DNA of 64,000 bases from JACCXG01 sp963834305 (GTDB lineage Bacteria > Acidobacteriota > Vicinamibacteria > Vicinamibacterales > 2-12-FULL-66-21): positions 806,001 to 870,000 of the forward strand of contig CAWIAX010000002.1 in NCBI GenBank assembly GCA_963834305.1, read 5' to 3'. The notes below the pieces were generated by a model. The model saw nothing but the letters and a program-made list of their open reading frames with translations, ran no database searches and was not told the origin of the DNA. Shown here in pieces: positions 15,670-24,640 of this stretch. A program made the translations under genes and the position numbers. Position 1 is the stretch's first letter; every line of letters starts with the position of its first letter.

Positions 15670-16956
15670 ATGGCCGATACGCTGACGATCACCGACAACC
15701 GCACCGGCAAGCAGTACGAGATCCCGATCCAGGACGGCACCATCCGCGCCATGGATCTCCGGCAGATCAAGGTCGAGGCCGATGAGTTCGGCATGATGAC
15801 CTACGACCCGGCGTTCGTGAACACGGCGTCCTGCCGCAGCAAGATCACCTTCATCGACGGCGACGAGGGGATCCTGCTCTACCGCGGCTACCCGATCGAG
15901 CAGCTGGCCGAACACAGCGACTTTCTCGAAACCGCCTACCTCCTCCTGTTCGGTGAACTGCCGACCGAGTCGCAGCTCGGCGACTGGGGGCGCGACGTAC
16001 GAAACCACACCATGCTCCACGAGAACCTGAAGAAGTTTCTCGAGGGGTTCCGCTACGACGCGCATCCGATGGGGATGTTCCTCAGTGCCGTGGGGGCGCT
16101 GTCGACCTTCTATCCCGACGCCAAGAACGTCTCGAACGCCGAGTCCCGCCGCCTGCAGATGGTCCGGCTGGTCGCCAAGGCGCCCGGCATCGGCGCGTAC
16201 GCCTACCGCCACATCATCGGCGCCCCCTACGTGCTGCCGGACAACGAGCTCAGCTTCACGGGCAACTTCCTCCACATGCTGTTCCGGATGACCGAGCCGC
16301 GCTACAAGCCGCACCCGGTCCTCGAACGGGCGCTCGACGTGCTCTTCATCCTGCACGCGGACCACGAGCAGAACTGCAGCACCAGTGCGATGCGCAGCAT
16401 CGGGAGCTCGCAGGTGGACCCGTTCTCGGCGCTCGCCGGCGCCGCGGCGGCGCTCTACGGCCCGCTGCACGGCGGCGCCAACGAGGCGGTGCTGCGGATG
16501 CTTGCCGAGATCGGATCGAAGAGCAACATCCCGGCGTTCATCAAGCGCGTCAAGGCCGGGGAGGGGCGCCTGATGGGATTCGGGCACCGCGTCTACAAGT
16601 CCTACGACCCGCGCGCCAAGATCATCAAGCGCATGGCCGATCTCGTGTTCGAGGTCACCGGCAAGAACCCGCTGCTCGAGTCGGCGCTCGAGCTCGAGCG
16701 GATTGCCCTCGAGGACGACTACTTCGTCTCGCGCCGCCTCTATCCGAACGTCGACTTCTACTCCGGCCTGATCTACCAGGCCATGGGGTTCCCGCTCGAC
16801 ATGTTCCCGGTGCTGTTCGCCATCCCGCGCACCGCCGGCTGGATGGCGCAGTGGGAGGAGATGCTGACCGACCCGGAGCAGAAGATCGCGCGTCCCCGCC
16901 AGATCTACACCGGCTCCCCGAAGCGCGACTACCTGTCGCGGGACAAGCGCCGCTGA
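15670..16956 (+). CDS. gltA: Citrate synthase
   Basis: A 428-residue type II (hexameric, Gram-negative-type) citrate synthase that condenses acetyl-CoA with oxaloacetate. The catalytic triad is visible: His267 (GPLHGGAN), His306 (GFGHRVY) and Asp362 (NVDFYSG). The N-terminal small domain (GKQYEIPIQDGTIRA) supports the ATG at 15670 over an upstream in-frame TTG that would overlap yacG. The ribosome-binding site is weak. The gene ends 18 bases before the convergent LeuA-like gene. Confidence 0.96.
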   Translation: MADTLTITDNRTGKQYEIPIQDGTIRAMDLRQIKVEADEFGMMTYDPAFVNTASCRSKITFIDGDEGILLYRGYPIEQLAEHSDFLETAYLLLFGELPTESQLGDWGRDVRNHTMLHENLKKFLEGFRYDAHPMGMFLSAVGALSTFYPDAKNVSNAESRRLQMVRLVAKAPGIGAYAYRHIIGAPYVLPDNELSFTGNFLHMLFRMTEPRYKPHPVLERALDVLFILHADHEQNCSTSAMRSIGSSQVDPFSALAGAAAALYGPLHGGANEAVLRMLAEIGSKSNIPAFIKRVKAGEGRLMGFGHRVYKSYDPRAKIIKRMADLVFEVTGKNPLLESALELERIALEDDYFVSRRLYPNVDFYSGLIYQAMGFPLDMFPVLFAIPRTAGWMAQWEEMLTDPEQKIARPRQIYTGSPKRDYLSRDKRR

Positions 16957-16974
16957 GGGGTCCCGGCGGGCGCC

Positions 16975-18207
16975 TCAGCCGCTGACGGCGCCCGGCTCGT
17001 CCCCCCGCACCGCCGCGACGATCTCCGCGTCGGTCAGCACGGCCGGCGACGCTTTCGCGCGGGCGAACACACGCTCCACCACCGCGTCGGTCGCCGCCAG
17101 CCCGCGCTTTTCGAGCCAGAAGATCACGTTGGACTTGCCCGACATCGGGCCAATCTCGATCTCCTGCGCCCGCCCGACCATGCTGGCTGGCACCCCCGAA
17201 TAGACCGCGTCGGCGAGGCCGGGCTCCTGCTTGCGCAGGGCCTTGATCACCGCGGCGGCGTGCACGCCGGTCGCGGTGCGGAAGGCGTCGCGGCCGACGA
17301 CCGGATAGTTCGGCGGGATCGGGATGCCGGTGGCACGCGACACCGTCTCGCAATAGTCGACGAGCGCCGACAGGTCGCGTTCGAGGTAGCCCATCAGCAC
17401 GAGATTGACGAGCAGGGTGTCCATCGGCGTGTTGCCGACACGTTCGCCGAGGCCGATGGCCGCGCCATGGATCCGGCCGGCCCCGGCGTCGAGCGCCGCC
17501 AGCGAGTTGGCGATCGCGAAGTCGCGGTCGCGGTGGCCGTGCCAGTCGATGCCGACGCCGCCGCCGCACTCCGCCACCACGCCAGCGATGAAGCGGACGA
17601 CCGCCGCGGCGCCGTGCGGCGTCGCGTGCCCGACGGTGTCGGCCACGCAGACGCGGCTCGCGCCCGCCCGGATGGCCGTGCTGTAGAGGGCGCGCAGCGT
17701 CGCGGGATCCGCCCGGGTCGTGTCTTCGGTGACGTACATCACCGGCAGCCCCTCGCCGACCGCGAAGCCGATCGCCTCCTCGGTCAGCCGCCGCAGGTCG
17801 TCGAGCCCCCAGCCTTCGGCGTAGTGCCGCAGCGGGCTGGAGCCGATGAACGTGCAGCACTCGATCGCCAGCCCGACGCGCTGCGCGATGTCGGCGACCG
17901 GCCGGATGTCGGCGATCACCGTGCGCGCGGCGCAGTTGGGGCGCACCCGCAGCCGTTCGTCGACCATCGCCCGGGCGAGCCGCTCCACGTCCGCGGCCAC
18001 CTGCGGGCCGGCGCCCGGCAGGCCGATGTTCGCCGTGTCGATGCCCAGCCGATCGATCAGGCGCAGGATCTGGAGCTTCTCGTCGATCGTCGGGCAGCGC
18101 ACGGAGGGGGACTGCAGCCCGTCCCGCAGCGTCTCGTCGTCGAGCAAAACGGCATGCGCGGGGGCGGCGGCCGGCCCGTTCCAGTCGTGGATCAGCGGAT
18201 GTGTCAC
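16975..18207 (-). CDS. 2-isopropylmalate/homocitrate synthase family protein (LeuA-like)
   Basis: A 410-residue DRE-TIM metallolyase. It has the N-terminal DDETLRDGLQSP motif, the metal-binding HGHRDRDFAIANSL and VGNTPMDTLLVN (isopropylmalate-synthase type). It joins acetyl-CoA to a 2-oxo acid. The C-terminal allosteric leucine-binding domain of full LeuA is absent, so the substrate could be 2-oxoisovalerate, 2-oxoglutarate, pyruvate or another oxo acid; no pathway gene nearby decides. The GTG at 18207 starts 29 bases after the upstream small gene. Family is firm, specificity open. Confidence 0.85.
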   Translation of the reverse strand: MTHPLIHDWNGPAAAPAHAVLLDDETLRDGLQSPSVRCPTIDEKLQILRLIDRLGIDTANIGLPGAGPQVAADVERLARAMVDERLRVRPNCAARTVIADIRPVADIAQRVGLAIECCTFIGSSPLRHYAEGWGLDDLRRLTEEAIGFAVGEGLPVMYVTEDTTRADPATLRALYSTAIRAGASRVCVADTVGHATPHGAAAVVRFIAGVVAECGGGVGIDWHGHRDRDFAIANSLAALDAGAGRIHGAAIGLGERVGNTPMDTLLVNLVLMGYLERDLSALVDYCETVSRATGIPIPPNYPVVGRDAFRTATGVHAAAVIKALRKQEPGLADAVYSGVPASMVGRAQEIEIGPMSGKSNVIFWLEKRGLAATDAVVERVFARAKASPAVLTDAEIVAAVRGDEPGAVSG

Positions 18208-18236
18208 GGCGTCAACAGCTCCGGAACGCACTCCGG

Positions 18237-18512
18237 TCAGGACGCTCGCAGCAGGCGAATCGTCCCGATGCCGGCCAGGAGAATGACGGACGCCCACAGC
18301 GACGCCGCCATGACCGCGCCCCTGACCGTCACGCGCATCGCGTCGGCCATCAGGATCGCGGGAGCGCTGCCGGACTCGTGCAAGGCGACCTGCAGCAGGT
18401 ACTCGCGCACGCCGAGCGTGATCCGCAGGTCGTAGACGGCATTCCAGGCAACGACCGCGACCAGGAGCCACAGCCACGCCGCGGCGCGCTGCCGGCTCGA
18501 CAGCGGCCTCAT
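18237..18512 (-). CDS. Small two-helix membrane protein, unknown
   Basis: A 91-residue protein with a transmembrane helix near residues 10-30 (AAAWLWLLVAVVAWNAVY) and a second near residues 63-85 (GAVMAASLWASVILLAGIG). No family is recognised. Its ATG overlaps the stop of the SpoIIE phosphatase gene by four bases (ATGA, 18509-18512), so the two are translationally coupled and probably act together, perhaps as a membrane anchor or output (inference). Confidence 0.7.
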   Translation of the reverse strand: MRPLSSRQRAAAWLWLLVAVVAWNAVYDLRITLGVREYLLQVALHESGSAPAILMADAMRVTVRGAVMAASLWASVILLAGIGTIRLLRAS

Positions 18513-20119
18513 GGCGCGTAGCGCAGCACCATCGCCGTGATGTCGTCGCTCTGCGGCGCCCCGTGCGTGAACTTGTGGACGTCGACGAAGAGGGCGTCCA
18601 GGAGGCCTGACGGGTCGAGCGCGGCATTCTCCTGCACGATTTCGATGATGCGGGACTCGCCGTACTCGTCGTTGGTCACCGACATCGCCTCGGAGATGCC
18701 GTCGCTGAACACCACCAGCCAGTCGCCCGGCGCGAGGTACACGGTCTCCTCGTCGTAGCTCGCGCCCTCGAACAGCCCGACGATCGGCCCGCCGCACTCC
18801 AGCCGCCGCACGCCCGAGGCGCCGATGATGAGCGGCGGGTTGTGCCCGGCATTGCAGTAGACCAGCTTGCCGCTGGCGTCGAGGACGCCGTACATCAGCG
18901 TGACGAAGCGCGATTCGATGCCGCGCCGGTAGAGCGCGAGGTTGACGCGGGCGATCGTCTTGGCCGGCGCGTCGTTCGTCGCCGCCTGGGCGGCGAACAC
19001 GCCCTGCATCATCGCGCTGAGCAGCGCCGCCGGCGGCCCCTTGCCCGCGACGTCGCCGAGCGCGAACCCCAGCGACCCGTCGTCGGTGTCGACGTAGTCG
19101 TAGAAGTCGCCGCCGATCGAGCGGCACGGCAGCGATGCCGCCGCGGCGCGGAAATAGGCGCCGGCCCGCCCGGCACGCGGCAGCAGCGCGCGCTGGATCT
19201 CGGCCGCGATGCGCATCTCCTGCTCCATCCGCGCCTTTTCCATGGTCTCGCGGTAGAGCCGCGCATTTTCGATGGCGACCGCGGCTTCGGTCGCCAGGGT
19301 CTCCAGGGCCGCCCGCGTCGAACCCGAGAGCAACGAGCCCTTCTCCCGGCTGTCGAGATAGAGCACGCCGATGCGGCGCTCCTCGCCGACGTTCTCCGCC
19401 TTGTCCACGTAGCGCACGAGCCGGAGCGGCACGCAGAGCACGTTGCGGATGCCGAGCGCGACGGTGCCGCGGTGGACGTCCGCGAGGTCGCCGTCGAGCA
19501 GGTCGGCGACCAGCCGGGGCGTGCCGGTCCGGAACACCTCTTCCGGGATCTTCCGGCTCGTCGCGAAGCTGCTGCCCGACAGGGTGGTGTGGCCCCGGCC
19601 GCGGGCCATCTTGAACTCGAGTTCGTCGGCCTCGATCGCCAGCATGATGAAGCCGCGCTCGGCGCCGCTCACCTCGATGGCCGAATCGAGCACCAGCGAC
19701 AGCACGTCGTCCAGCACCCGGCCCGAGCCCAGCGCGCGCAGCCCCTCGAGCAGCGCCGCGATCTGCCGCAGGTCGCCGATCGCCGTCGTCGTCGCGCGGT
19801 CCGCCGCCGGCTGCGGCGCGTCGGCCAGCAGGAAGGTCAGTTCGGCACCGCCCGCCCGCCCCAGCCGGATCTTGTCGCCGTGGGCCAGCACCCGGTCGGT
19901 TACCTGCTCGCCGTTCACGAAGGTGCCGTAGCGCGAGTTGCGGTCCTTGACGGTGAAGTGGCTCCCATCGAGGGTGATCTCGGCGTGATCCCGCGACACC
20001 TCGCTGCCGGCCAGCCGCAGGTCGTTGGTCTCGCGGCGGCCGATCTCGAACTGCGGCTTGGCGATCGGGACGATTCGCTTGCCCAGGGCGTCGTTGACTT
20101 CCAGGCGGGCGTCGGGCAT
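18509..20119 (-). CDS. FHA-GAF-SpoIIE (RsbU-type) PP2C serine phosphatase
   Basis: A 536-residue signalling protein. The FHA domain (about residues 22-95: GRRETNDLRLAGSEVSRDHA, NSRYGTFVNG) binds phosphothreonine. A GAF domain (about 125-285) and short coiled coil follow. The C-terminal SpoIIE-type PP2C domain has metal motifs GGDFYDYV, GDVAGKGPPAALL, FSDGISEA and QSDDITAMVLRY. Such proteins dephosphorylate anti-anti-sigma factors or other targets. No RsbV/RsbW-like partner is in the window, so the target is unknown. A -10-like TAAACT lies eight bases before the ATG. The coupled small membrane gene follows. Confidence 0.9.
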   Translation of the reverse strand: MPDARLEVNDALGKRIVPIAKPQFEIGRRETNDLRLAGSEVSRDHAEITLDGSHFTVKDRNSRYGTFVNGEQVTDRVLAHGDKIRLGRAGGAELTFLLADAPQPAADRATTTAIGDLRQIAALLEGLRALGSGRVLDDVLSLVLDSAIEVSGAERGFIMLAIEADELEFKMARGRGHTTLSGSSFATSRKIPEEVFRTGTPRLVADLLDGDLADVHRGTVALGIRNVLCVPLRLVRYVDKAENVGEERRIGVLYLDSREKGSLLSGSTRAALETLATEAAVAIENARLYRETMEKARMEQEMRIAAEIQRALLPRAGRAGAYFRAAAASLPCRSIGGDFYDYVDTDDGSLGFALGDVAGKGPPAALLSAMMQGVFAAQAATNDAPAKTIARVNLALYRRGIESRFVTLMYGVLDASGKLVYCNAGHNPPLIIGASGVRRLECGGPIVGLFEGASYDEETVYLAPGDWLVVFSDGISEAMSVTNDEYGESRIIEIVQENAALDPSGLLDALFVDVHKFTHGAPQSDDITAMVLRYAP

Positions 20120-20171
20120 GGCTCTTCAGTTTAAATCAGGCGCGGGGTCAGGTGGGGCATCGACTGTCGGC

Positions 20172-20459
20172 TCACCGGCGCCGGCTCCGGAGCACCCCGA
20201 GCACGAGCACCAGGGCGGCCGCTCCGGCCAGCACGCCGGCGACAGTCTGCCACTGGTCGGGCGCGGCCGCCGTCTGCGAAGCATAGCCGGTGTAGAGGGC
20301 GGCGAGCAGGAGCACCGCGGCGGCCACGAACGAGGCGCGCGGACTGCGGGACGGCTTGATCGGCACCGCGCGGCGGACGGGATCCGTCGTGGCGGCACCG
20401 CACCGGTAGCAGACGATGGCCTTGTTCGCGATCTCGGTCCCGCAACTGCGGCACTGCAC
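20172..20459 (-). CDS. Zinc-ribbon membrane protein
   Basis: A 95-residue protein: an N-terminal zinc ribbon (Cys3, Cys6, Cys17, Cys20 in MQCRSCGTEI...CYRCG), a basic linker, then two transmembrane helices (VAAAVLLLAALYTGYA and GVLAGAAALVLVLGVL). The function is unknown; such small zinc-ribbon membrane proteins are common and undescribed. GTG start at 20459, with TAGAAT six bases upstream, so transcription is probably leaderless. Confidence 0.75.
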   Translation of the reverse strand: MQCRSCGTEIANKAIVCYRCGAATTDPVRRAVPIKPSRSPRASFVAAAVLLLAALYTGYASQTAAAPDQWQTVAGVLAGAAALVLVLGVLRSRRR

Positions 20460-20464
20460 CAGGG

Positions 20465-20471
20465 TATTCTA
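20465..20471. promoter_or_regulatory. Overlapping divergent -10 elements
   Basis: The seven bases read TATTCT on the plus strand (20465-20470, nine bases before the amidohydrolase ATG at 20480) and TAGAAT on the minus strand (20471-20466, six bases before the GTG at 20459). One A/T-rich core appears to serve two promoters in a 20-base gap. Confidence 0.5.
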
Positions 20472-20479
20472 TCGAAACC

Positions 20480-21784
20480 ATGACGCCGCTCCTGACGCTC
20501 CTCGCGCTCCTCCTCGTGCCGCAGGCCCAGAGTCCCCCTGCCGTCCGCCCCGGCGCCGACGTCGACGGCCGCATCGCCGCGGTCGAACAGGAGATGCTGG
20601 CCTGGCGCCGCCACCTCCACCAGCACCCCGAGCTGTCGAACCGCGAGACCGGGACCGCCAAGTACATCGCGGACGCGCTGCGCAGCTTCGGCCTCGAACC
20701 GCGGACGGGCGTCGGCCGCACCGGCGTCGTGGCCGTGTTGCGCGGGGCCCGGCCGGGGCCGGTCGTGGCCCTGCGCGCCGACATGGACGGCCTGCCCGTC
20801 ACCGAGGAGACCGGCCTGCCGTTTGCCAGCCGCGCCAGGACGGAGTACGAAGGGCGCCCCGTCGGCGTGATGCACGCCTGCGGGCACGACACGCACATGG
20901 CCATGCTGCTGGCGGCCGCCAAGGTCCTCACCGGGATGAGGGATCAGCTGCCGGGCAGCGTCGTGTTCATCTTCCAGCCGGCCGAGGAAGGGGCCCCGCG
21001 CGACGAGCGGCCGGCCGGCGCCGAGCTGATGATCAAGGAAGGGGTGCTGAAGGATCCGCGCGTCGACGCCATATTCGGACTGCACGTCTACGGCAATGTC
21101 CCGTCGGGCCACATCGCCTGGCGCAGCGGGCCGATGATGGCCGCCTCGGACACGTTCGAGATCGTGGTGCAGGGGCGGCAGACGCACGGCGCCACCCCGT
21201 GGCAGGGGGTCGACCCCATTGTCATCGGCTCGCAGATCATCCTGGCGCTGCAGACCATCGTCTCGCGTCAGATCGACATCACGGCGCAGCCGGCGATCAT
21301 CACCGTCGGCCAGTTCGACGGCAGCATCCGCAACAACATCGTCCCCGACTCCATCCGGCTGACGGGCACCGTCCGGACCTTCGACGGCGAGATGCAGAAA
21401 GACATCCACGCGCGCATCGAGCGGACCGCCGGCAGCATCGCCGAGGCCGGAGGCGCAACGGCACAGGTGCGAATCGACCGCGGCAACCCCGTCACGACCA
21501 ACGATCCCGACCTCACCACACGGATGCTGCCGACGCTGCGGCGCGTTGCCGGCGCGGGCCTGGAGGAGGGGACGAAAATCACGACCGCGGAGGACTTTTC
21601 GCAGTTCCAGCGCCAGGTGCCCGGCCTCTTCCTGCTGCTCGGCATCACGCCGCCGGCCGAGATGGGCAAGGCCCCGATGAACCACTCCCCCCGCTTCCTG
21701 ATCGACGAGGCCGCGCTGATCACCGGCGTCCGTGCGCTCGTGCACCTGACGCTCGACTACGCCGCCGGCCCGGCCCGGCCCTGA
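20480..21784 (+). CDS. M20-family amidohydrolase, exported
   Basis: A 434-residue peptidase M20D (hippurate hydrolase/IAA-amino-acid hydrolase-like) with an N-terminal signal (MTPLLTLLALLLVPQAQS). Metal-site motifs: RADMDGLPV, HACGHDTHMAMLL, QPAEEGAP and a C-terminal FSQF/NHSPRF segment. It should remove acyl groups from N-acyl amino acids or dipeptides in the periplasm; the substrate cannot be read. Divergent from the zinc-ribbon gene across a shared promoter, convergent with the TonB-dependent receptor. Confidence 0.88.
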   Translation: MTPLLTLLALLLVPQAQSPPAVRPGADVDGRIAAVEQEMLAWRRHLHQHPELSNRETGTAKYIADALRSFGLEPRTGVGRTGVVAVLRGARPGPVVALRADMDGLPVTEETGLPFASRARTEYEGRPVGVMHACGHDTHMAMLLAAAKVLTGMRDQLPGSVVFIFQPAEEGAPRDERPAGAELMIKEGVLKDPRVDAIFGLHVYGNVPSGHIAWRSGPMMAASDTFEIVVQGRQTHGATPWQGVDPIVIGSQIILALQTIVSRQIDITAQPAIITVGQFDGSIRNNIVPDSIRLTGTVRTFDGEMQKDIHARIERTAGSIAEAGGATAQVRIDRGNPVTTNDPDLTTRMLPTLRRVAGAGLEEGTKITTAEDFSQFQRQVPGLFLLLGITPPAEMGKAPMNHSPRFLIDEAALITGVRALVHLTLDYAAGPARP

Positions 21785-21807
21785 TCGGGCGGCCGTCCCG
21801 GCCGTAT

Positions 21808-24157
21808 TCAGAACGTCACCGAGTACACGAGCTTGGCGCTGCGTCCGGGCTCGGCCACGAAATCCTTGATCAGCGACAGGTGGTTCCGGTAGGTCTCGTC
21901 GGTGGCATTGTCGACCCGCGCCGTGATCGTGTGGGTCACGCCCGCCGCGCCGAACGAGTACGACGAGAACAGCTTGACCAGGCCGTAGCCGGCCGTCGCC
22001 GTTTCGGCGCGCGCCACCCGGGCTTGCCGGGACACCGCCACCACCTCGCCGCCGGCACGAAACGCATTGCGCGAATAGTTCACGCCGGCGCGGCCGCGGA
22101 ACGGCGGCATGCGGGGCAGCGGCTCGCCGGTCTGGCGCAGCGTGCCCCTGAGGTAATCGAGGCCGACCTCGAGGCGCAGCCCGCCGCCGAGCGGAATGTC
22201 GGCATGGCTCTCGACCCCCTGCAGCAGGCTGTCGGTGGCCACGAAGCGCGCGAACGGCAGGTCGTCGTGCCCTTCGTGACCGAAAAGCGCGTCGATCTCC
22301 GCCGCGATCCCCGGATCAAGGTCGGCCTCGTCGAGGGGCTCCCGATAGATGTAGTCGTCGATGGCGTTGCGGAAGTAGGTGATCTCGCCGGTTACCCGCG
22401 GCGCCCGCCACCGCAGCGACACGTCCACGCCCAGCGCCCGCTCGGACCCCAGGGCGTCGTTGCCGATTTCGAAGGCGAAGTTGCCCGGATGGGGACCGAA
22501 GAAGTACAGCTCCTCGAGCGCCGGGTTGCGCGAGGCGCGCGCCAGGTTGACGGCGAGCGTCAGCCTGTCGTCCGCCGCGGCCGGACGGAAGACCACGCCG
22601 GCAGACGCGGAGGTGTCCGTGAAGCGGCGCGACAGGCGGTCCCGCTCGGGCTCGTAGGAGGCATGGTTGAGCCGCGCGCCGAACTGGGCCGTGACGTGCG
22701 GCCACGTCAACTCCTCGTAGAAGAACGCCGCCGCTCCGCGCTCCCTGATCGGCGGCGACAGCGCCTCCTCCCCTTCCGCCACGAACTGGCGATGGAGGAG
22801 CCAGCCGCCGACGGTTCCGGTCAGCCGCCCCGCCGGCCGATGACGGATCAGGAGATTCAGTTCGTCGGTGTCGTTCTCGAACCGGGTCCCGATCTCGCCG
22901 GCGACGATCTCCTCGTGCCGGTAGCGGCGCGATGCGTAGTCGGCGCGGATGCCGTTGACTACCCCGCCGAGCTGCGACGCCTCGGCTTTCAGGGCTACTT
23001 GGTGCCGCCGCGGCGTCAGCTCCACCTGCCCCTCCTCCACGACCGGAATGCCGTAGCGCGTATCGTCGTAGCCATAGCTGCCGCCGGCGTAGCCCCGGGC
23101 CCCGGTCCAGGACAGCCCAACGTTGCCGAACCCGCCGCGCGACTGGGTGTTCGCCACCCGCCCCTCCGGCGTCCGGACGTCCCCGTTGCGCCTCGCACTG
23201 GCGCCGGCGTGCAGCGCCCACCGGCCGTTGCCGACGGAGAGGTCTCCCGCCCCCAGCACCTCCCTGGCCGCCGAGCCGGTATCGAACACGGCGGTTCCGG
23301 TCACCCCCTCGACGGGCCGCGTCGGGATGGTCTCGCTGATGACATTGACCAGGCCGCCGATCGCGTTCGCGCCGTACAGCAGGGTCGCTGGCCCGCGGAC
23401 GACTTCAATCCGCGACGCCGCTGGCCGGGTTGATCGGCACGCCGTGGTCCCCCGACTGGCTCGACAGGTCGCCCACGCGCTGGCCGTCCTGCAGGATCAG
23501 CACGCGGTCGCCATCCAGGCCACGGATGACCGGGCGTGACGGCCCCGGCCCGAACGACCGCTCCGCCACGCCCGGCTGCCGCCCGAGCGTCGCCCCGAGC
23601 GTCGCCTCCAGCTCGCGGCTGAGATCCTGGCCAGCCAGCACCGACGTCGGCTGATACGACGCGAACTGATCACGCGCCTCGGGACTGACCGAGACCACCT
23701 CCGTGTAGTGCACCTCGACGTCGAGGATGGCGTCCAGGGGCGCCGCCACGCCGCCCACAATGGTGAGGTCGGCACGGAGCGGCATCAGGCCGGGAGCCGC
23801 GATGATCACGTGCCGGCTGCCGCCCGGCACGTTCGCGATGGAGAATCTCCCGTCCTTGTCCGACGTTGCCTCCAGCGCGGTGCCCTCGACAATGATCGTG
23901 GCCTTGGCGACCGGCGCGAGCGTGCGGGCGCGGCGCACCTGCCCGCTGACGACCAGAGCGGCCGGCGCCTGGGCCGGCGCCTGGGCCGGCGCCTGGGCCG
24001 GTGCCTGGGACTGCGCATCTGGTGGCAGACCGGCAGCGGGGGTGTCTGCAGTGGACGGCAAGGGGGGCACCGGCGCCTGCGCGGCAGCCGGAACGGCGGC
24101 CACGGCCAGAACGATGAGCGCGGAGCTCACGCTGCGCGCGAATGAAGATTCGGACAT
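21808..24157 (-). CDS. TonB-dependent receptor, ZnuD-like (one-base frameshift)
   Basis: An outer-membrane receptor of about 782 residues. Signal peptide, Ala/Pro/Gln repeat, carboxypeptidase-regulatory-like domain (SGQVRRARTLAPVAKATIIVEG), plug (PVIRGLDGDRVLILQDGQRVGDLSSQSGDHG), then a 22-strand-type barrel ending VYSVTF. The frame breaks near 23418: removing one base turns PINPASG/stop into PINPAS-ASRIEVVRGPATLLYGANAIGG. The SGDHGVPINPA plug and a His/Asp loop (FGHEGHDD) recall ZnuD-type zinc or haem receptors; substrate is inference. The small CxxCH gene lies just upstream, so they may be one operon. The slip is probably a sequence error. Confidence 0.82.
23961..24008 (-). repeat. 12-bp tandem repeat, four copies, in the TonB receptor gene
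   Basis: Unit GCCGGCGCCTGG (plus strand) starts at 23961, 23973, 23985 and 23997, the last with one substitution. It encodes (PAQA)n in the linker after the signal peptide and keeps frame when the copy number changes. Confidence 0.8.
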
Positions 24158-24201
24158 GACAACTCTCCCGGAAAGACGGACAATCAGCTGCGGTGATGGA
24201 G

Positions 24202-24555
24202 CTAAAGCAGCGGCGCCGGGGGAGCGCGGGCAGGAAGACCGGATGGAATCGACGCGAGGGGTGGACCAGCGGGGCCCTGATGAACGATCGAGTCAGGTCC
24301 GAGGCGGGCGTCCCATTCCGCCGCGGCCGTCCCCGGAGCGCGGAGCGACCGGGTGAAATGGCAGACGCCACAGTGATCCTGCGGCGCCTGTTCCGCCGGG
24401 CGGAGGCCGTGGTCGGTTTCATCGTGCTGACCGTAGGCGGCCAGGGCCGCCGGCACACAGGCGGCATCGTCCAGCACGAGGTGCGGAAGACGGGCCGAGG
24501 CAAGCAGCAGCACGGCGGCCACCAGCCGCGAGTACCGCCGCGCCCGCATCAGCAT
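24202..24555 (-). CDS. Exported small CxxCH protein
   Basis: A 117-residue protein with an N-terminal hydrophobic stretch (LVAAVLLLASARLPHLV) and, around residue 87, DHCGVCHFTRSL (CxxCH), plus several His and Asp residues (GQHDETDHG). Small exported Cys/His proteins of this kind resemble DUF2946 members, sometimes found next to metal-uptake receptors; with the ZnuD-like gene 44 bases downstream, a metal-linked role is plausible but inferred. CxxCH could also hold c-type haem. Starts: ATG 24555, or GTG 24558; GGAGGGG precedes both. Confidence 0.55.
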   Translation of the reverse strand: MLMRARRYSRLVAAVLLLASARLPHLVLDDAACVPAALAAYGQHDETDHGLRPAEQAPQDHCGVCHFTRSLRAPGTAAAEWDARLGPDSIVHQGPAGPPLASIPSGLPARAPPAPLL

Positions 24556-24627
24556 CACCCCTCCAGCCTAGACGACCGCACGGGCGCCGTCAACGACGCC
24601 GGCGCCCGCCGGCGCGGCCGCGCCCGA

Positions 24628-24633
24628 TATACT
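24628..24633 (+). promoter_or_regulatory. -10 element of a leaderless promoter for the rhomboid gene
   Basis: TATACT ends seven bases before the ATG at 24641, with no ribosome-binding site between. Confidence 0.5.
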
Positions 24634-24640
24634 GCCGCCG

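Noticed and set aside
20416..23433. Long plus-strand frame of about 1000 codons
   Set aside because: Shadow of the M20 amidohydrolase in another frame and of the TonB receptor on the opposite strand.
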